NCBI GenBank assembly: GCA_947466515.1
Contig: CANIEM010000001.1
Coordinates: 83,212 to 147,211, forward strand
Direction: 5' to 3'
Length of the DNA: 64,000 nucleotides
Source of the DNA: Verrucomicrobia subdivision 6 bacterium
GTDB lineage: Bacteria > Verrucomicrobiota > Verrucomicrobiia > Methylacidiphilales > Verrucolacustridaceae
Made by a program: the position numbers and the translations under genes. Every line of letters starts with the position of its first letter. Position 1 is the stretch's first letter. This document shows, one piece after another, positions 34,823-45,319 of the stretch. Under the pieces are notes generated by a model. That model made no database searches. It saw nothing but the letters and a program-made list of their open reading frames with translations, and was not told where the DNA came from.

Positions 34823-36181
34823 ATGAAAAAATGTTTATCTGTCTTATTGGTCTTGGGTTTGGGATGCCTTGCACAGGCTGTGGAAACCGCCACTCCAAAA
34901 GCGACAGGGGCGAATAAGCCGAACATCATTTTCATTCTATCGGATGACTTAGGGGCCGATATCCTGAGCTGTTTCGGTTCGGATCAGTACAAGACACCCA
35001 ACCTGGATGCGTTAGCGGCAGGGGGAACGAAGTTTACCCATACTTACGCCGCGCCACTTTGTGGTCCTTCTCGTGCGCTGATTTTGACAGGACGATATGC
35101 GTTTCGCACGGGTGCAGTGAATCAGGACAAGACGGGAGTGTTTACTCCTCAACAAGAGACCATGATGCCGAAAATCCTCAAGGAAGCGGGCTATGTCTCA
35201 GCCTCCTTCGGGAAGTGGGGACAACTGCCCCTCATGCCCTCGGATTTCGGTTTCGATGAATATCTGACCTTTAAGGGGAGCGGCATCTATTGGAACACTC
35301 AGCCTAAGGGGAAGGATTATACCCTCAACGGGAAACTGGTGGAGCTCAAGGATAAGGAGTACATGCCCGATTTGCTGCAGAAGCAGGTGGTCGACTTTAT
35401 CACCCGCAACCAGGACAGACCTTTTTATCTCTACTATTCAATGTCCCATATCCATGCGGACATTCTTCCGACCCCCGATAGTAAAGAGGGGGCCACTGAT
35501 AAGGAGCTGTACGCAGATAACATTGTTTACCACGACAAGTTGATCGGGCAGCTGATTGCGGAGTTGGAAAAGCTAAAATTACGGGAGAAGACGCTGATTG
35601 TTTATGTTGGCGACAATGGAACGGCTAAAGGCGGGGCGGCGATTTCCACGGTGGGCGGGAAAAAGATTAATGGATCGAAGGGGTCGATGCTGGAAGGGGG
35701 AAGTTTGGTTCCGATGATCGTGAACTGGCCTGGCACCACTCCAACTGGCCAAGTGTGTCCGGATATGATCGATTTTTCGGATTACGTACCCACGTTTGCG
35801 GCAGTCGCAGGAGCCAAACTTCCTGAAAATGTGATCATCGACGGTCACAGTTTCCTGCCTCAGATCAAAGGTGAGAAGGGGACGCCCCGCGAGTGGGCCT
35901 ATGTGCAGTTGGCTCGGATGTGGTATGTGCGAGACATGAACTGGAAGTTGAATGAAAAAGGTGAGTTGTACGACATGAGTGGCGCTCCGTTTGAGGAGAA
36001 GCTTGTGTCTGCGGACAGAACCGATCCCGTGGCGGTAGCGGAACGGGCCAAACTCCAAGCAGCCCTGGACAAATTAAATCCTGCTGGCGGGATCCTCGAT
36101 GACGGTGATGGGACGGGTCGGCACGGCGGGAAAAAAGAAAAAAAGAAGAGTAAGAAAGAGACAGCCGAGCCTGCTGAATAA
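34823..36181 (+). CDS. Secreted sulfatase, type I
   Basis: 452 residues. The signal peptide ends AQAVE near residue 20. Formylglycine motif C-G-P-S-R at 80-84 (LCGPSRALILTGRY), metal-binding FILSDDLGADILSCFG near the N-terminus and VYVGDNGTAKGGA in the middle. It is more closely related to bacterial arylsulfatase-type S1 enzymes than to the preceding gene. Its tail is Lys/Glu-rich (KKEKKKSKKETAEPAE). It follows the first sulfatase after 17 bases and is probably on the same transcript. Confidence 0.9.
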   Translation: MKKCLSVLLVLGLGCLAQAVETATPKATGANKPNIIFILSDDLGADILSCFGSDQYKTPNLDALAAGGTKFTHTYAAPLCGPSRALILTGRYAFRTGAVNQDKTGVFTPQQETMMPKILKEAGYVSASFGKWGQLPLMPSDFGFDEYLTFKGSGIYWNTQPKGKDYTLNGKLVELKDKEYMPDLLQKQVVDFITRNQDRPFYLYYSMSHIHADILPTPDSKEGATDKELYADNIVYHDKLIGQLIAELEKLKLREKTLIVYVGDNGTAKGGAAISTVGGKKINGSKGSMLEGGSLVPMIVNWPGTTPTGQVCPDMIDFSDYVPTFAAVAGAKLPENVIIDGHSFLPQIKGEKGTPREWAYVQLARMWYVRDMNWKLNEKGELYDMSGAPFEEKLVSADRTDPVAVAERAKLQAALDKLNPAGGILDDGDGTGRHGGKKEKKKSKKETAEPAE

Positions 36182-36208
36182 ACTGAATTCTTCGGTTAAT
36201 TTTCCGAG

Positions 36209-36937
36209 ATGATACGTCCCAAGTTATTTTACGCTCTTTTCCTTCTGGGAGTGTGCCCTTGGGGTGTGCAGGCAGAGGAGGCGCTTTTTCAGGATGATTT
36301 CTCGGGGGATCTTTCCCGTTGGGTGGTGGAGCAGACTCCGAGTGGCAAAACGCAGGTTATCGACGGGGAGTTGGATATTGATGATGCTCCTGGGTCGGAG
36401 GACAAGGGTGGGTGCACAGTTTGGTTTAAGGAGAAGATGTCGGGACCGATCCGAATTTCTTATGATGCCACCATGGTACAAAAGGGGGGTCCGAACGATA
36501 GGATCAGCGATCTGAACTGCTTCTGGATGGCGAGTGATCCTAAAAACCCTGATAACCTTTTTGTCGGATCGAAAGGGCGGAGTGGAGCTTTTAAGAAGTA
36601 TGATCCACTAAGGACCTACTACGTGGGCTACGGGGCGAACGAGAATGCGACGACTCGTTTTCGAAGGTATCCGCGTCCGAGGGATGACAAAGCCTTGAAA
36701 CCAGAATTCGACTTGAGCGATGGCAAATACATGAATGTTGGTAATAAAACGATAAAGATTGAGTTGGTTGCAGATGGGCAGAAGATTCAGTTTCTGCGGG
36801 ATGGGGAGTTGATTTTTACCTTTGAGGATCCAGACCCGCTGCGCGAGGGATGGTTTGGATTTCGGACTACTCGGAGCCATATTCGTTTTGACAATTTCAA
36901 GGTAACCCGAATCCCAGCCCAAGGAGAAAAGAAATGA
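36209..36937 (+). CDS. Secreted DUF6250-like beta-sandwich protein
   Basis: 242 residues with a signal peptide ending VQAEE (about residue 23). The body starts with FQDDFSGDLSRWVVEQ, a beta-jelly-roll opening also found in laminarinase-like and keto-disaccharide-hydrolase folds. It contains CFWMASDPKNPD, YYVGYGANENATTRFRRYP and a tail GWFGFRTTRSHIRFDNFKV, matching DUF6250 proteins of polysaccharide loci. The function is unknown; carbohydrate binding or lyase activity is possible. It couples to the PL6 gene by an ATGA overlap (stop 36937, start 36934) and ends in GEKK. Confidence 0.7.
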   Translation: MIRPKLFYALFLLGVCPWGVQAEEALFQDDFSGDLSRWVVEQTPSGKTQVIDGELDIDDAPGSEDKGGCTVWFKEKMSGPIRISYDATMVQKGGPNDRISDLNCFWMASDPKNPDNLFVGSKGRSGAFKKYDPLRTYYVGYGANENATTRFRRYPRPRDDKALKPEFDLSDGKYMNVGNKTIKIELVADGQKIQFLRDGELIFTFEDPDPLREGWFGFRTTRSHIRFDNFKVTRIPAQGEKK

Positions 36938-38442
36938 ATAAAACCATCCTCGCAATACTTCTGCTTAGTTTTTCAAGCTTATGGGCTAGGGATATTCCTG
37001 TGCCAAATGTTGCGGCCCTATCTGGTGCTTTAGGTTCAGCTGGTCCAGGAGATGTCCTCGTTTTGGCCAAGGGAAGCTGGTTGGATGCGGTGATCAAAGT
37101 GGAACGTGGTGGTTCAGAGCAAAACCCGTTGACGATTCGAGCCGAGAGTCCTGGGGAGACGATTTTGGCGGGGGGATCTCAGCTAGAAATCAATGCCCCT
37201 TACGTGTTGGTGGACGGCCTTTACTTTTTTAAGGGAGTGATCGAATCGGAAAAATTTTCTGTGATTCATTTCAAATCCCACCATGGGACGGTGCGCAACT
37301 GCGCCATTGTGGATTACAATCCACCTGAGTTCGAGGATGAGTACTACTGGGCGTATTTTAGCGGGGATAACAATCTTCTGGAAAAATGTTACTTCAAGGG
37401 AAAGAACAACATGCATCCTCTTTTGGGTAATGCGATTGATGGGAGTCGAACGAACACCGTACGGAGCTGTTATTTTAAGAATATTCCCTACGAAGATGGT
37501 AATGGGCGGGAGATCTTGCGGATGTGGGGCCCTGGTAAATTCGATCCGAAAGATAAGGATGGAGCTTTCTGCGTAGTGGAAGGAAATCTCTTTGAAGGCG
37601 CGGATGGGGAAGGGACGGAAATCATTTCGTTGAAGTCCAACTACAATCAGGTTCTGAGTAATACGATTGTTGCCAGTCGCGGGTGCCTCAATATCCGGCA
37701 GGGCTCTCACAATCTGGTGAAGGGAAATGTTTTGCTGGGTAAGGGTGTGGTAGGGGCGCAGGGGTTGCGGATGTCAGGTTTCGATAACACGGTGGAAGGA
37801 AATTACGTTTCAGGTTGCGAATGGGGAATTCGGATTCAGACGGGTGAGTATACGGAATCGGCTTTGACCCCGAGCTACCAGGCGAACATGAAGGAAAAAA
37901 AGAGTAAAAAAGGGGAATCGACTGAGGTTAATGTGGCCAAGTATCCCCCAGTTCAGGACTTGGTGCTGGCGCGCAATGTTTCGCTCAATAATACGGGAGC
38001 AGATTTAGAGGTTGGCTTTGCCTACAAGCGGCATTGGCCTGAGAATCAGCTGGTCCTTTTGCCCGAGAATTGTCAGATCAAAGATAATCAATTTATTCGT
38101 TCTGCGGGTGGTGAATCGGTTATTGGCTCAGTGGCTGATACACAACCCCCTTTGGATAAGATTAAGCTGAAGCCGAATCATTTTGAGAACAATGTACTCA
38201 TGGGTGGAACTTGTGCTTACTCACTTGCTTCCTCTGGATTTAAAAGTGAGGCGATTCCAGCTGGGTGGTCGGAGGAAAAAGAGCTGGCAAACTGGAAGCC
38301 CTTAACGCCGGATCAAGTCGGGCCTGAATGGGTCATCACCTTGCGTAAGGCTGGCCAATTCGCGGTGGAGGACGATCTGTCGTGCGCCCGGGCGCCTTCC
38401 GACAAGGCGGAGAAAAAGAAGAAAAAGAAGAAAAAAGATTAG
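36934..38442 (+). CDS. Polysaccharide lyase family 6 (alginate lyase/chondroitinase-B type)
   Basis: 502 residues with a signal peptide ending LWARD. A beta-helix of PL6 type: AVIKVERGGSEQNPLTIRAESPGETILAGGS opens the first rungs. The catalytic pair is Lys234 (SLKSN) and Arg255 (LNIRQGSHN); the 21-residue spacing equals Lys250/Arg271 of chondroitinase B. Calcium-ligand region NGREILRMW at 190-198. It should cut alginate, dermatan-type glycan or a related uronan by beta-elimination. An internal Lys-rich insert (MKEKKSKKGES) and the tail AEKKKKKKKKD are unusual. It ends four bases into lpxK on the other strand. Confidence 0.9.
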   Translation: MNKTILAILLLSFSSLWARDIPVPNVAALSGALGSAGPGDVLVLAKGSWLDAVIKVERGGSEQNPLTIRAESPGETILAGGSQLEINAPYVLVDGLYFFKGVIESEKFSVIHFKSHHGTVRNCAIVDYNPPEFEDEYYWAYFSGDNNLLEKCYFKGKNNMHPLLGNAIDGSRTNTVRSCYFKNIPYEDGNGREILRMWGPGKFDPKDKDGAFCVVEGNLFEGADGEGTEIISLKSNYNQVLSNTIVASRGCLNIRQGSHNLVKGNVLLGKGVVGAQGLRMSGFDNTVEGNYVSGCEWGIRIQTGEYTESALTPSYQANMKEKKSKKGESTEVNVAKYPPVQDLVLARNVSLNNTGADLEVGFAYKRHWPENQLVLLPENCQIKDNQFIRSAGGESVIGSVADTQPPLDKIKLKPNHFENNVLMGGTCAYSLASSGFKSEAIPAGWSEEKELANWKPLTPDQVGPEWVITLRKAGQFAVEDDLSCARAPSDKAEKKKKKKKKD

Positions 38443-39611
38443 GTTGGACGAATGCCGAGAGCGGCACGGACGGTCTGCTCGAAGGTTGCGGTTGGGTCGA
38501 GCATGGAAATCTCGACTCGAAGGAAGAGGACGGGGATATCGCGTGGAGGGAAGGGCGGAAAGCGGACGGAATCCTTTTCGGTGGTAATAAGGGCGAGGCC
38601 GCGACGAGCTCGGGTGCGGGTAAGGGCATTTTCGATTTCCGAAGCGTAGAAGCGATGATGATCGGCAAAGGATCGTTGATAGACAATCTCGGCTCCTAGT
38701 TTGACAAGGCCGGCAAAGAAGCTTTCAGGTACGGCTATACCCGCGAGGGCTCCGACGCGGAGTCCTTGGAGAAAGGCGAGGGGCTGTTTTTCTCCTGTCA
38801 GGACATTTTCTAGGTGAAGAGGATGATGGCTGCAGGGGTGGATGGGGGCGTGACGATTATGGCGGCGAATGCTTTTTTCGAGCTCCGCATGGTCGGTTCC
38901 AAGGCATTTGGTTAGGAGGATCAGATCGGCGCGACGTAGAGCATCGGGAGGCTCTCGAAGAACTCCGCGAGGTAAAACATGCTTATTGCCGAAAGGATTC
39001 TGTCGATCGACGAGAAGGAGGTTAAAGCGATCGCCAAGGCGGAGGTACTGGAAGCCGTCATCGAGAAGAAGGGTGTCAGCTCGGTAGTTTCGGATGGCGT
39101 AGCGGGCACTTTTGACTCGGTCGGAATCGACGAGCACGGCGACGCCGGGGAGATTGCGGGCGAGCATGAAGGGCTCGTCTCCTGCTTGGGCAGAATCGAG
39201 GAGGACCGAATTACCGTCCGAAACAACGCGGGGGGGAGAGGGGATCCGACCTGGAAGAAACTTATCGGCTAAACGGGTGAGGAGAGGTTTGGGGGCGCTT
39301 TTGTATCCACGACTGAGGATGGCGACGCGGCGGCCTGCTTCGTGGAGAGAGCGGGCAAGTTTCTCGACGACGGGAGTCTTGCCGGTGCCACCTACAGTGA
39401 GGTTGCCGACGCTGATGACCATGACGCCGACGGAGTATCGGCGGAAGACGGCATCTTGATAGAAGCGGGCGCGCAGACGCATGATCCCTGCATAAATAGT
39501 TGCGAGGAAGAGAAGGAATGGTTTAAGGAGGGAGGCGCGGCGGCCTGCCGCACGATCGAGGATGACATCGGTGGCAAACTGTTCGAGTGATTCGAGAGCC
39601 TTGATTGCCAT
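38439..39611 (-). CDS. lpxK: Tetraacyldisaccharide 4'-kinase
   Basis: 390 residues, an inner-membrane kinase that phosphorylates the lipid A disaccharide. The Walker A motif SVGNLTVGGTGKTPVVE lies near residue 68, followed by ILSRGYKS, VSDGNS, GDEPFMLARNLPG, VLVDSDRV and the LLDDGFQYLRLGDRFNLLLVD segment. The N-terminal basic amphipathic region suits membrane attachment. ATG start at 39611; the gene is divergent from dnaK. Confidence 0.95.
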   Translation of the reverse strand: MAIKALESLEQFATDVILDRAAGRRASLLKPFLLFLATIYAGIMRLRARFYQDAVFRRYSVGVMVISVGNLTVGGTGKTPVVEKLARSLHEAGRRVAILSRGYKSAPKPLLTRLADKFLPGRIPSPPRVVSDGNSVLLDSAQAGDEPFMLARNLPGVAVLVDSDRVKSARYAIRNYRADTLLLDDGFQYLRLGDRFNLLLVDRQNPFGNKHVLPRGVLREPPDALRRADLILLTKCLGTDHAELEKSIRRHNRHAPIHPCSHHPLHLENVLTGEKQPLAFLQGLRVGALAGIAVPESFFAGLVKLGAEIVYQRSFADHHRFYASEIENALTRTRARRGLALITTEKDSVRFPPFPPRDIPVLFLRVEISMLDPTATFEQTVRAALGIRPT

Positions 39612-39746
39612 GGAAGTAAGGTGGAGATTTTATGGTCAAAGGTTGAGAAAATTCGTTACCGCGCGGGTTGCCAACCTCAATAATCGACTCATACTCTTCT
39701 CTCTCTTGATCTCTTTATTCCTTAATCAGCTGGCAGTAGTAGGTGA

Positions 39747-39797
39747 GACAAAATGGCACACACGGAAGATTCTTACGTGACAAAATGCCTCACACCG
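39747..39797 (+). promoter_or_regulatory. Pair of 19-bp direct repeats, candidate enhancer sites for dnaK
   Basis: GACAAAATGGCACACACGG (39747-39765) recurs as GACAAAATGCCTCACACCG (39779-39797) with 16 of 19 identities. The offset is 32 bases, about three helical turns, so both copies face the same side of the helix. Their centres lie about 124 and 91 bases before the predicted sigma-54 start site, the usual range for NtrC-type enhancer-binding sites. Confidence 0.5.
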
Positions 39798-39801
39798 CTA
39801 T

Positions 39802-39834
39802 TTGTAAATAGAACAATATGTTGTCAATTAACAA
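39802..39834. promoter_or_regulatory. Two TTGT-N6/7-ACAA dyads upstream of dnaK
   Basis: TTGT (39802) pairs with ACAA (39813-39816) and TTGT (39821) with ACAA (39831-39834); the central ACAATATGTTGT is also near-palindromic. The dyads overlap the -35 of a sigma-70-like promoter, so they could hold a repressor. The half-sites are short and AT-rich, so chance is possible. Confidence 0.25.
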
Positions 39835-39850
39835 ATTACATTAATATAAA
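39821..39850 (+). promoter_or_regulatory. Sigma-70-like promoter for dnaK
   Basis: TTGTCA (39821-39826) and TATAAA (39845-39850) with an 18-base spacer, each one mismatch from consensus. It would start transcription near 39857, giving a leader of about 27 bases. It lies directly against the sigma-54 element. Confidence 0.5.
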
Positions 39851-39852
39851 TA

Positions 39853-39868
39853 TGGCATAGATCTTGCA
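39853..39868 (+). promoter_or_regulatory. Sigma-54 (-24/-12) promoter for dnaK
   Basis: TGGCATAGATCTTGCA fits the TGGCAyr-N4-TTGCw consensus: GG at 39854-39855 and GC at 39866-39867 are exactly 12 bases apart. The predicted start is near 39879, only five bases before the dnaK ATG at 39884, so the transcript would be almost leaderless. No ribosome binding site precedes the ATG. Confidence 0.65.
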
Positions 39869-39883
39869 ATAAAGTATACTACT

Positions 39884-41851
39884 ATGGCAAAAATATTAGG
39901 AATTGATTTAGGAACGACTAACTCATGTATGTCGGTTATGGAAGCTGGGCAACCAGTGGTTCTAGAAAACTCGGAGGGAGCGCGCACCACTCCGTCTATT
40001 GTGGCTTTTACGAAGGGTGGGGAGCGGGTGGTGGGGCAGGCGGCTAAGCGGCAAGCGGTGACAAATCCTAAGAATACGATTTTTTCGGTTAAACGCCTGA
40101 TTGGTCGTAAATTTGTTGAGGTGCAGGAAGAGACGAAGCGGTTGCCCTACAAAGTGGTGGCAGCGAAAAATGGGGATGCGCATGTCGAAGTGGAAGTGAA
40201 GGGGGAGAAAAAATCTTTTTCGCCCGAGGAAGTTTCCTCCTTTATTTTGGCCAAACTCAAGGCGGATGCGGAATCGAAGTTGGGGGAGAAGATCACCCAA
40301 GCGGTGATCACGGTACCTGCTTATTTCAACGATAGTCAACGTCAGGCGACGAAGGACGCGGGGAAAATTGCTGGGTTGGAAGTTTTGCGGATCATTAATG
40401 AGCCGACCGCAGCCTCTTTGGCCTACGGACTGGATAAGAAGAAGGATGAGAAGATTGCGGTTTATGATTTGGGCGGTGGGACTTTTGATATCTCGGTTTT
40501 GGATATTGGGGACGGGCTGTTCGAGGTGAAGGCGACGAATGGGGATACCCATTTGGGTGGAGACGATTGGGACATGGCGGTGATGGACTGGATTATTGCG
40601 GAGTTTAAAGCGGATGCTGGGATCGACTTGCATGGGCAGCCTGATGCCTTGCAGAGAATCCGAGAAGAGGCAGAGAAGGCGAAGATTGCTCTTTCTTCGG
40701 CGCAAGAGTACGAGATCAACCTGCCTTTTGTGACGGCGGATGCTTCTGGGCCGAAGCACATCGCGAAGAAACTGACCCGAGCAAAGCTGGAGCAGTTGAC
40801 CGACAAGTTACGGGAACGGACGATTGGACCGGTAAACGCCTGTCTGAAGGATGCGGGCCTGGCATCCAAACAGATTGATGAGCTGGTTTTGGTGGGAGGA
40901 ATGACGCGGATGCCCTCGATTATTGAGACTGCGCGCAAGTTGATTGGGAAAGAGCCGCACAAAGGGGTGAATCCCGATGAGGTGGTGGCAATTGGGGCGG
41001 CGATTCAAGGTGGTGTGTTGAAGGGTGATGTCCACGATGTGCTTCTCCTCGACGTAACCCCCTTGACCTTGGCAATTGAAACGGCGGGTGGAGTGGCGAC
41101 TCCGATGATTCCAAGGAATACGACAGTGCCGACGAAAAAAACGAATGTGTTTAGCACGTACTCGGACAACCAGCCGGGGGTGGAAATTGTGATTTTGCAG
41201 GGGGAACGACCTCTTTCTCGCGATAACAAGAGGCTGGGCACCTTTCATTTGGACGGGATTCCGCCTGCCCCGCGTGGCGTGCCCCAAGTTGAGGTGACGT
41301 TTGACATCGATACCAACGGAATTCTGCAAGTTTCAGCGAAGGATCTGGGGTCGGGGAAAGAGCAGAAAATTTCGATTACTGGCTCGAGCGGTCTATCTAA
41401 AGAAGAGGTAGAGAAGCTGACGCGCGAAGCGAAGGAGCATGAGGCAGAAGATCTTAAGGCAAAGGAGAAGATTGAATCGCGGAACACAGCGGAGAACACT
41501 GCTTTTGCTGCTGAGAAGATGATGAAGGAGATGGGGGACAAGCTGGACGGGGCGAAGAAAAAGGAGATTGAGGAGGCGGCGGCCGCGGTGAAAGAAGCGG
41601 TGAAGAAGGATGACGAAGCCCGGATTAAGGAGACGGCAGAAAAGCTGAACACGCTGGTGCAAGCGGTGAGTTCTGATCTCTATCGTCAGGCTTCGGAAAA
41701 AGCGGCGGCAGGAAAAGAAGCAACTTCGGAACCGGGAAACTCGGGCGCGGCGGATCGCGGAACCCAACCTGAAAAGGGTGAGGGGGAAGTGATTGATGCC
41801 GAGTTCGAGATGGTTGACAAAAACAAGAAGGGCGGCCCAAAGCCGAGTTAA
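39884..41851 (+). CDS. dnaK: Molecular chaperone DnaK (Hsp70)
   Basis: 655 residues. It folds nascent and stressed proteins in the cytosol with DnaJ and GrpE, neither of which is in the window. The ATPase domain has [19 protein letters not shown], the phosphate-2 motif [19 protein letters not shown] and the adenosine motif [10 protein letters not shown]. The substrate-binding domain begins about residue 390 ([33 protein letters not shown]) and the lid follows. The C-terminus is [21 protein letters not shown] in place of the usual EEV(D/K)D. The ATG at 39884 has no Shine-Dalgarno sequence. groES follows after 78 bases. Confidence 0.98.
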   Translation: MAKILGIDLGTTNSCMSVMEAGQPVVLENSEGARTTPSIVAFTKGGERVVGQAAKRQAVTNPKNTIFSVKRLIGRKFVEVQEETKRLPYKVVAAKNGDAHVEVEVKGEKKSFSPEEVSSFILAKLKADAESKLGEKITQAVITVPAYFNDSQRQATKDAGKIAGLEVLRIINEPTAASLAYGLDKKKDEKIAVYDLGGGTFDISVLDIGDGLFEVKATNGDTHLGGDDWDMAVMDWIIAEFKADAGIDLHGQPDALQRIREEAEKAKIALSSAQEYEINLPFVTADASGPKHIAKKLTRAKLEQLTDKLRERTIGPVNACLKDAGLASKQIDELVLVGGMTRMPSIIETARKLIGKEPHKGVNPDEVVAIGAAIQGGVLKGDVHDVLLLDVTPLTLAIETAGGVATPMIPRNTTVPTKKTNVFSTYSDNQPGVEIVILQGERPLSRDNKRLGTFHLDGIPPAPRGVPQVEVTFDIDTNGILQVSAKDLGSGKEQKISITGSSGLSKEEVEKLTREAKEHEAEDLKAKEKIESRNTAENTAFAAEKMMKEMGDKLDGAKKKEIEEAAAAVKEAVKKDDEARIKETAEKLNTLVQAVSSDLYRQASEKAAAGKEATSEPGNSGAADRGTQPEKGEGEVIDAEFEMVDKNKKGGPKPS

Positions 41852-41929
41852 CCCTGGGTCCCTCGGGACCTTGCCCATCCTTCAGACAAACCGAAACCTC
41901 AAAACCAAAGAAAGGAGTTCACCCAAGCT

Positions 41930-42226
41930 ATGGCTAATGTGAATATCCGTCCTCTCGGCGATCGGGTGCTGGTGCATCCTCTCGAAGAGCAGGAAGTGAA
42001 AAAAGGCGGGATCATCATCCCCGATACCGCTAAAGAAAAACCCCAGGAGGGGAAAGTAGTCCAAGTTGGACCCGGAAAACGGGACGACGCGGGCAAACTC
42101 ATCCCGATGGAAGTTAAAAAAGGGGACAAGGTCCTGTTTAGTAAATACGGCGGGACAGAAATTACCCTCGAAGGCGAAAAAATGCTGATCATGCGTGAGG
42201 ATGATATCCTCGGCGTGGTGAGCTGA
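41930..42226 (+). CDS. groES: Co-chaperonin GroES
   Basis: 98 residues, the heptameric lid of the GroEL chamber. [39 protein letters not shown] carries the mobile loop (GGIIIPDTA), and [30 protein letters not shown] is the usual tail. AGAAAGGAG precedes ATG 41930. Codon use shifts towards C-ending codons compared with neighbours, typical of highly expressed genes. Confidence 0.98.
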   Translation: MANVNIRPLGDRVLVHPLEEQEVKKGGIIIPDTAKEKPQEGKVVQVGPGKRDDAGKLIPMEVKKGDKVLFSKYGGTEITLEGEKMLIMREDDILGVVS

Positions 42227-42238
42227 AGGAGGAAATGA

Positions 42239-43873
<1,635 letters not shown>

Positions 43874-43890
43874 TCCATTCGCAAGAATTT

Positions 43891-43914
43891 CCCTCGGGGT
43901 ACGTCCCCCGAGGG
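43891..43914 (+). terminator. GC-rich hairpin after groEL
   Basis: CCCTCGGGG (43891-43899) pairs perfectly with CCCCGAGGG (43906-43914) around a six-base loop. There is no T-run after it; it probably protects the groESL mRNA 3' end or pauses polymerase before the following terminator. Confidence 0.6.
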
Positions 43915-43925
43915 GAGCTGAAGAG

Positions 43926-43955
43926 GGCGCGGTTCCGAAAGGAGCCGCGCCTTTT
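43926..43955 (+). terminator. Rho-independent terminator of groESL
   Basis: An 11-bp stem (GGCGCGGTTCC with GGAGCCGCGCC, one G-T wobble) closed by a GAAA tetraloop at 43937-43940 and followed by TTTT (43952-43955). It lies 52 bases after the groEL stop. Confidence 0.88.
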
Positions 43956-44000
43956 CGGCTTTCTAAGGCTCGAGAGGGGATTGAGAATAAGAGCGTGGGT

Positions 44001-44459
44001 ATGATCACGATTGAACGCCTCTATATTTCCCCTGAACACAATTACTTAGGGCATAAGAGTCAACCTGCGGGAACCCAACCTCATTTTGAAGTGTCCGAGA
44101 TCGCCTGTGTGGCAGGGAGTGGAATTCGAGAGGATCGTTACTTTGATCATCAACCCGATTACAAAGGCCAGATTACCTTTTTTTCCTCGGAAGTGTTTGA
44201 TCTTATGAAAAGAGAGCTCGGTTTGGATTCAGCCGATGCAGGGAGTAGTCGTCGTAATGTACTGATTTCGGGGGTGGATCTAAATCAGTGGATTGGAAAA
44301 GAGTTCGAGCTCCAGGGAGTTCGTTTCTTTGGAGTGGAAGAGTGCCGTCCTTGTGCATGGATGGATCAGGCCTTCACTCCCGGGACTCATTCGTGGCTCA
44401 TGGGGCGTGGCGGCTTGCGAGCGAGAATCCTGACCGATGGCATCCTTAAGCTTGGCTAA
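44001..44459 (+). CDS. MOSC-domain protein
   Basis: 152 residues from ATG 44001; the frame is open upstream to 43842 but that part runs through the groEL terminator. The MOSC fold is seen from IERLYISPEHNYLGH, IREDRYFDHQPDYKGQITFFSSEVFD, SRRNVLISGVDLNQWIGKEFELQGVRFFGVEECRPCAWMDQAF and GRGGLRARILTDG; the EECRPC cysteine corresponds to the conserved MOSC Cys. MOSC proteins bind molybdenum cofactor or move sulfur. The specific role (YiiM-like detoxification or other) is unknown. Confidence 0.85.
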   Translation: MITIERLYISPEHNYLGHKSQPAGTQPHFEVSEIACVAGSGIREDRYFDHQPDYKGQITFFSSEVFDLMKRELGLDSADAGSSRRNVLISGVDLNQWIGKEFELQGVRFFGVEECRPCAWMDQAFTPGTHSWLMGRGGLRARILTDGILKLG

Positions 44460-44532
44460 AGGTAATTCAGTCTTTTGATGTAATGTTCCGTACGCTTTGC
44501 GGAAAAGCGAATGGCTAACCTGCTTGGGTTAA

Positions 44533-45300
<768 letters not shown>

Positions 45301-45319
45301 TCTTGGAGATCGTGCTTCA

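Noticed and set aside
41857..41870. Short hairpin GGTCC-CTCG-GGACC between dnaK and groES
   Set aside because: Only five base pairs and no T-run; not enough to call a terminator or attenuator.
39612..41929. CIRCE (HrcA) operator before dnaK or groES
   Set aside because: No TTAGCACTC-N9-GAGTGCTAA-like inverted repeat was found.
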